From JAYFRE01 sp034926235 (GTDB taxonomy: Bacteria > Pseudomonadota > Alphaproteobacteria > Rhodospirillales > Magnetospirillaceae): a stretch of 25,061 nt of DNA. The translations under genes and the position numbers were made by a program. The notes beneath the pieces were generated by a model. It was not told where the DNA came from and searched no databases. It was given only the letters and a program-made list of their open reading frames with translations. Below, piece by piece: positions 22,775 to 25,061 of this stretch; positions within the stretch are counted from its first letter, which is position 1; every line of letters begins with the position of its first letter. The DNA is taken from NCBI GenBank assembly GCA_034926235.1, contig JAYFRE010000110.1, positions 1 to 25,061 of the forward strand. Direction: 5' to 3'.

Positions 22775-23745
22775 CCGTCATCGGCGGCGGCGCGATCGGC
22801 TGCCTGATCGCCGCCCGTTTGTCGTCCACGCCGGCCCGGATCTCGCTGGTCGTCCGCCGTCCGGACGCGGTGGCCGATATCCGCCAGAACGGCATCCGCA
22901 TGGCGACGCCCGGCGGACGCATCACCCGCACCCCGGTCCATGTGACCGACGATCCTTTGTCGATCGGCCCGCAGGATCTGGCGATCCTGTGTGTCAAAGC
23001 CTATGCCCTGAAAGGAACCCTGTCCGCGCTGTCGGCCTTGAGCGGCCCAGACACCGTGGTCATGCCTGTCGTCAACGGCATTCCCTGGTGGTACCCGGCC
23101 GCCCAACCCGCCCCCCTGGCCGGACGGACCCTGGCCTCGGTCGATCCGGGCGGCGTACTCAGCCAGGCCATCGATCCCACCCGGCTGATCGGCGCGCTGA
23201 CCTATGTCGCGGTCGAAAACCAGGATGACGGCGTCATCCGCCATGTCAACGACCAGCGATTCGTCTTCGGCGATCCGGCCGGACGGGCCACGCCCATGCT
23301 GTCGACAGTGACCGATCTGTTCCGCCAAGCCGGATTCGACGCCGCCATGACCGGCGACATCCGTTCGCATATCTGGACCAAGCTATGGGGCAACCTTGCC
23401 TTCAACCCTTTAAGCGTCCTGACCGGGGCTTCGCTCGCCACGCTGTGCCAGGACCCGGGCATCCGCGCCATCAGCGTCCGGATGATGGAGGAAGCCCGGC
23501 GGGTCGCCGACCGCCTGGGCGTGCGTTTCGCCATGACCATCGAGGAACGGATCGCCACCTCGGCCGCGATCGGCGATTTCAAGACCTCGATGCTTCAGGA
23601 TTTCGAGGGCGGACGGCGGCTGGAACTGGAGGCGATCCTGGCTTCGGTGATCGAACTGGCCGGGATCGTCGGCACGCCGGCGCCGGTGCTGGACACCGTT
23701 CTGTCGCTGACCGAGTTGCGGGCGCGCAACCGCATCGCCGCCTGA
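22765..23745 (+). CDS. Ketopantoate reductase-family NAD(P)H oxidoreductase (PanE/ApbA-like)
   Basis: This 326-residue protein has an N-terminal Rossmann fold with GGGAIG at 7-12, CVKAY near 76-80, VNGIPWW at 103-109, Lys206 in HIWTKLWGNLAFNPLS (equivalent to E. coli Lys176), and a C-terminal helical domain with MLQDFEGGRRLELEAI, where Glu287 may match E. coli Glu256. PanE reduces 2-dehydropantoate, but paralogues in catabolic operons act on other 2-oxo or hydroxy acids. Location between an importer and an N-carbamoylase-like gene suggests a catabolic role rather than pantothenate synthesis. AAGGAG lies before the ATG, which is inside the ATPase gene's last codons. Family is certain; substrate is not. 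Confidence 0.9.
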   Translation: MRIAVIGGGAIGCLIAARLSSTPARISLVVRRPDAVADIRQNGIRMATPGGRITRTPVHVTDDPLSIGPQDLAILCVKAYALKGTLSALSALSGPDTVVMPVVNGIPWWYPAAQPAPLAGRTLASVDPGGVLSQAIDPTRLIGALTYVAVENQDDGVIRHVNDQRFVFGDPAGRATPMLSTVTDLFRQAGFDAAMTGDIRSHIWTKLWGNLAFNPLSVLTGASLATLCQDPGIRAISVRMMEEARRVADRLGVRFAMTIEERIATSAAIGDFKTSMLQDFEGGRRLELEAILASVIELAGIVGTPAPVLDTVLSLTELRARNRIAA

Positions 23746-23770
23746 CCGCGGTTCAAGGAGGAACCCTGAC

Positions 23771-25027
23771 ATGACCCATTCTCCCGCCGGCCTGGATATC
23801 GATGGGACGCGTTTGTGGCAAAGCCTGATGGACATGGCCGAGATCGGACCGATCCCCGGCAATGGCAGTTGCCGGCAGGCCCTGACCGATCTGGATGCCG
23901 CCGGACGGGCGCTGTTCTCGGATTGGTGCCGGGCCGCCGGCTTAAGTTTGAGCACCGACGCCATCGGCAATCTGTTCGCGCGGTGCGAAGGAACCGATCC
24001 GTCCCTGCCGCCCGTGGTCATGGGCAGCCATCTCGACACCCAACCCACCGGCGGACGTTTTGACGGCATCTATGGCGTGATGGCAGCGCTGGAAGTGGTG
24101 CGCAGCCTGAAGGATCAAGGCATAAAGACCCGCCACCCGCTGGAAATCGCCGTCTGGATGAATGAGGAAGGCGCTCGTTTTTCCCCGCCGCTGATGGGAT
24201 CGGGCGTGTTTGCCGGACGGCTTCAGGAACGCGCGGTGCTAGACGCCGTGGCCCAGGACGGCGCGCGGCTGGAAGACGAACTGCTGCGTCTGGGCTGGCG
24301 CGGCGCGCGTCCCGCCGCCGTCGCCGCCCATCCGCTGGCCGCCTATTTCGAGGCCCATATCGAACAAGGCCCGGTCCTTGAGGCCGGCGGCCAGGAGGTC
24401 GGCATCGTCACCGGCGCGCGCGGGCAGCGCTGGTACGAGGCCACGATCACCGGCCGCGAAGCCCATGCCGGACCGACGCCGATGGCTTTGCGCCGGGACG
24501 CCTTGAGCGCCGCCGCCCGGCTGATCCTGGAAATCGAACGGATCGGCCGCGCGCATGGCGAAGACGCCTGCACCACCGTCGGCATCCTGGATGTCGAACC
24601 CCATTCGCGCAACGTCATCCCGGGCCGCTGCTTTCTGACCATCGATTTGCGCCATGCCGACGAAGACATCCTGGCCCTGATGGAGACCGAGTTGAAGGCG
24701 GCCATCACCCGGCTCGACCGCGACGGAATCGGCGTCACGCTGGCCGATTTCTGGCGTTTCCCGGTCACGCATTTCGACCCCGTCTTGATCGGCCGCGTCC
24801 GAGATTCGGCCCGTGCGCACGGCTTCAGGCACAGAGACATCGTCTCGGGGGCCGGGCATGACGCGGTCTATCTCTCCGGCGTCGCGCCGACCGCCATGAT
24901 CTTCATTCCCTGCGTCGGGGGCATCAGCCACAACCCGGCGGAAAATATCGATCCCGTCCACGCGGCCATGGGCTGCGCGATGCTCAAGGATGCGGTGCTG
25001 GCGACCGCCAACCCCGTCAAAGCCTAA
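23771..25027 (+). CDS. M20 N-carbamoyl-L-amino-acid hydrolase / allantoate amidohydrolase-type enzyme
   Basis: This 418-residue zinc hydrolase of the amidase/hydantoinase-carbamoylase branch of M20 has MGSHLDTQPTGGRFDGIYGV at 84-103 with His87 and Asp98, WMNEEGARF at 129-137 with Glu132/Glu133, FEAHIEQGP at 193-201 with His196, and GGISHNPAEN with His387. These residues are the two-metal site and substrate clamp of L-carbamoylases, allantoate amidohydrolase and beta-ureidopropionase, which release ammonia and carbon dioxide or an amine from ureido or amide compounds. GAGGAA lies before the ATG, 25 bases after the reductase stop. Length is normal (about 410-430). Which ureido or N-acyl substrate it takes is unknown; no hydantoinase gene is in view. 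Confidence 0.93.
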   Translation: MTHSPAGLDIDGTRLWQSLMDMAEIGPIPGNGSCRQALTDLDAAGRALFSDWCRAAGLSLSTDAIGNLFARCEGTDPSLPPVVMGSHLDTQPTGGRFDGIYGVMAALEVVRSLKDQGIKTRHPLEIAVWMNEEGARFSPPLMGSGVFAGRLQERAVLDAVAQDGARLEDELLRLGWRGARPAAVAAHPLAAYFEAHIEQGPVLEAGGQEVGIVTGARGQRWYEATITGREAHAGPTPMALRRDALSAAARLILEIERIGRAHGEDACTTVGILDVEPHSRNVIPGRCFLTIDLRHADEDILALMETELKAAITRLDRDGIGVTLADFWRFPVTHFDPVLIGRVRDSARAHGFRHRDIVSGAGHDAVYLSGVAPTAMIFIPCVGGISHNPAENIDPVHAAMGCAMLKDAVLATANPVKA

Positions 25028-25046
25028 AGGATAAGGACAGTCCGTC

Positions 25047-25061
25047 ATGATCCTACGCGCC
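25047..25061 (+). CDS. Start of next operon gene (cut by window edge)
   Basis: An ATG at 25047 is preceded by AAGGAC about nine bases upstream and follows the previous stop by 19 bases. Five codons (MILRA) are visible, so the product cannot be named. Spacing suggests it continues the operon. Confidence 0.5.

Overview
The window is GC-rich DNA, densely coding on both strands, with strong G/C bias at third codon positions. The gene content (GntP permease, PhaJ-type hydratase, long acyl-CoA dehydrogenase, sigma-54 enhancer-binding protein, long-chain flavodoxin, OprC-type TonB receptor, Dpp-type ABC importer) suggests an alphaproteobacterium, perhaps Rhodospirillales-like. That assignment is inference; there is no rRNA or other marker here. 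I see no tRNA, rRNA, CRISPR array, transposase or phage gene.

Layout. (1) 1-2644, all minus strand: the first 25 codons of dinB (DNA polymerase IV), a CynX-type MFS transporter, proline iminopeptidase, and a small Pmp3/YqaE membrane protein. (2) 2750-10385: a catabolic island run by sigma-54. A GntP permease, a PhaJ-like (R)-enoyl-CoA hydratase and a fused class I CoA-transferase lie in one plus-strand operon. A PAS-AAA+-Fis activator follows on the minus strand, and a 595-residue acyl-CoA dehydrogenase is transcribed divergently from it. Both plus-strand units are preceded by near-consensus -24/-12 promoters with the exact GG-to-GC spacing, and both share a 17-bp upstream motif that may be the activator's binding site. 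Read together, the island could import a short carboxylate, load it with CoA, desaturate it and hydrate it to (R)-3-hydroxyacyl-CoA, a polyhydroxyalkanoate precursor.

(3) 10440-14960: metal and redox genes. There is a solitary flavodoxin with a good sigma-70 promoter, a MerR-family metal regulator with a His/Cys-rich tail, a TonB receptor carrying both halves of the CxxxM-HxM copper signature of OprC/NosA, and a secreted or membrane-anchored Cys/His-rich DUF2946-like protein. Upstream of that pair, after the end of a lysR gene, lies a 17/19 Fur box on a minus-strand promoter that runs straight into an intrinsic terminator.

(4) 14958-25061: a LysR regulator divergent from a seven-gene plus-strand operon. 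The operon has an ArgE/DapE-type M20 deacylase with an odd Cys-rich N-terminus, a solute-binding protein, two permeases, a double ATPase, a ketopantoate-reductase-like enzyme, an N-carbamoylase/allantoate-amidohydrolase-type M20 enzyme, and the first codons of another gene. The set looks like uptake and stepwise hydrolysis of an N-substituted amino acid or peptide-like compound; the substrate cannot be read from the sequence.

The best leads are the two-promoter sigma-54 regulon, the Fur-controlled promoter-terminator unit with no gene in it, and the deacylase/carbamoylase/reductase operon. None is a clearly new class of system.
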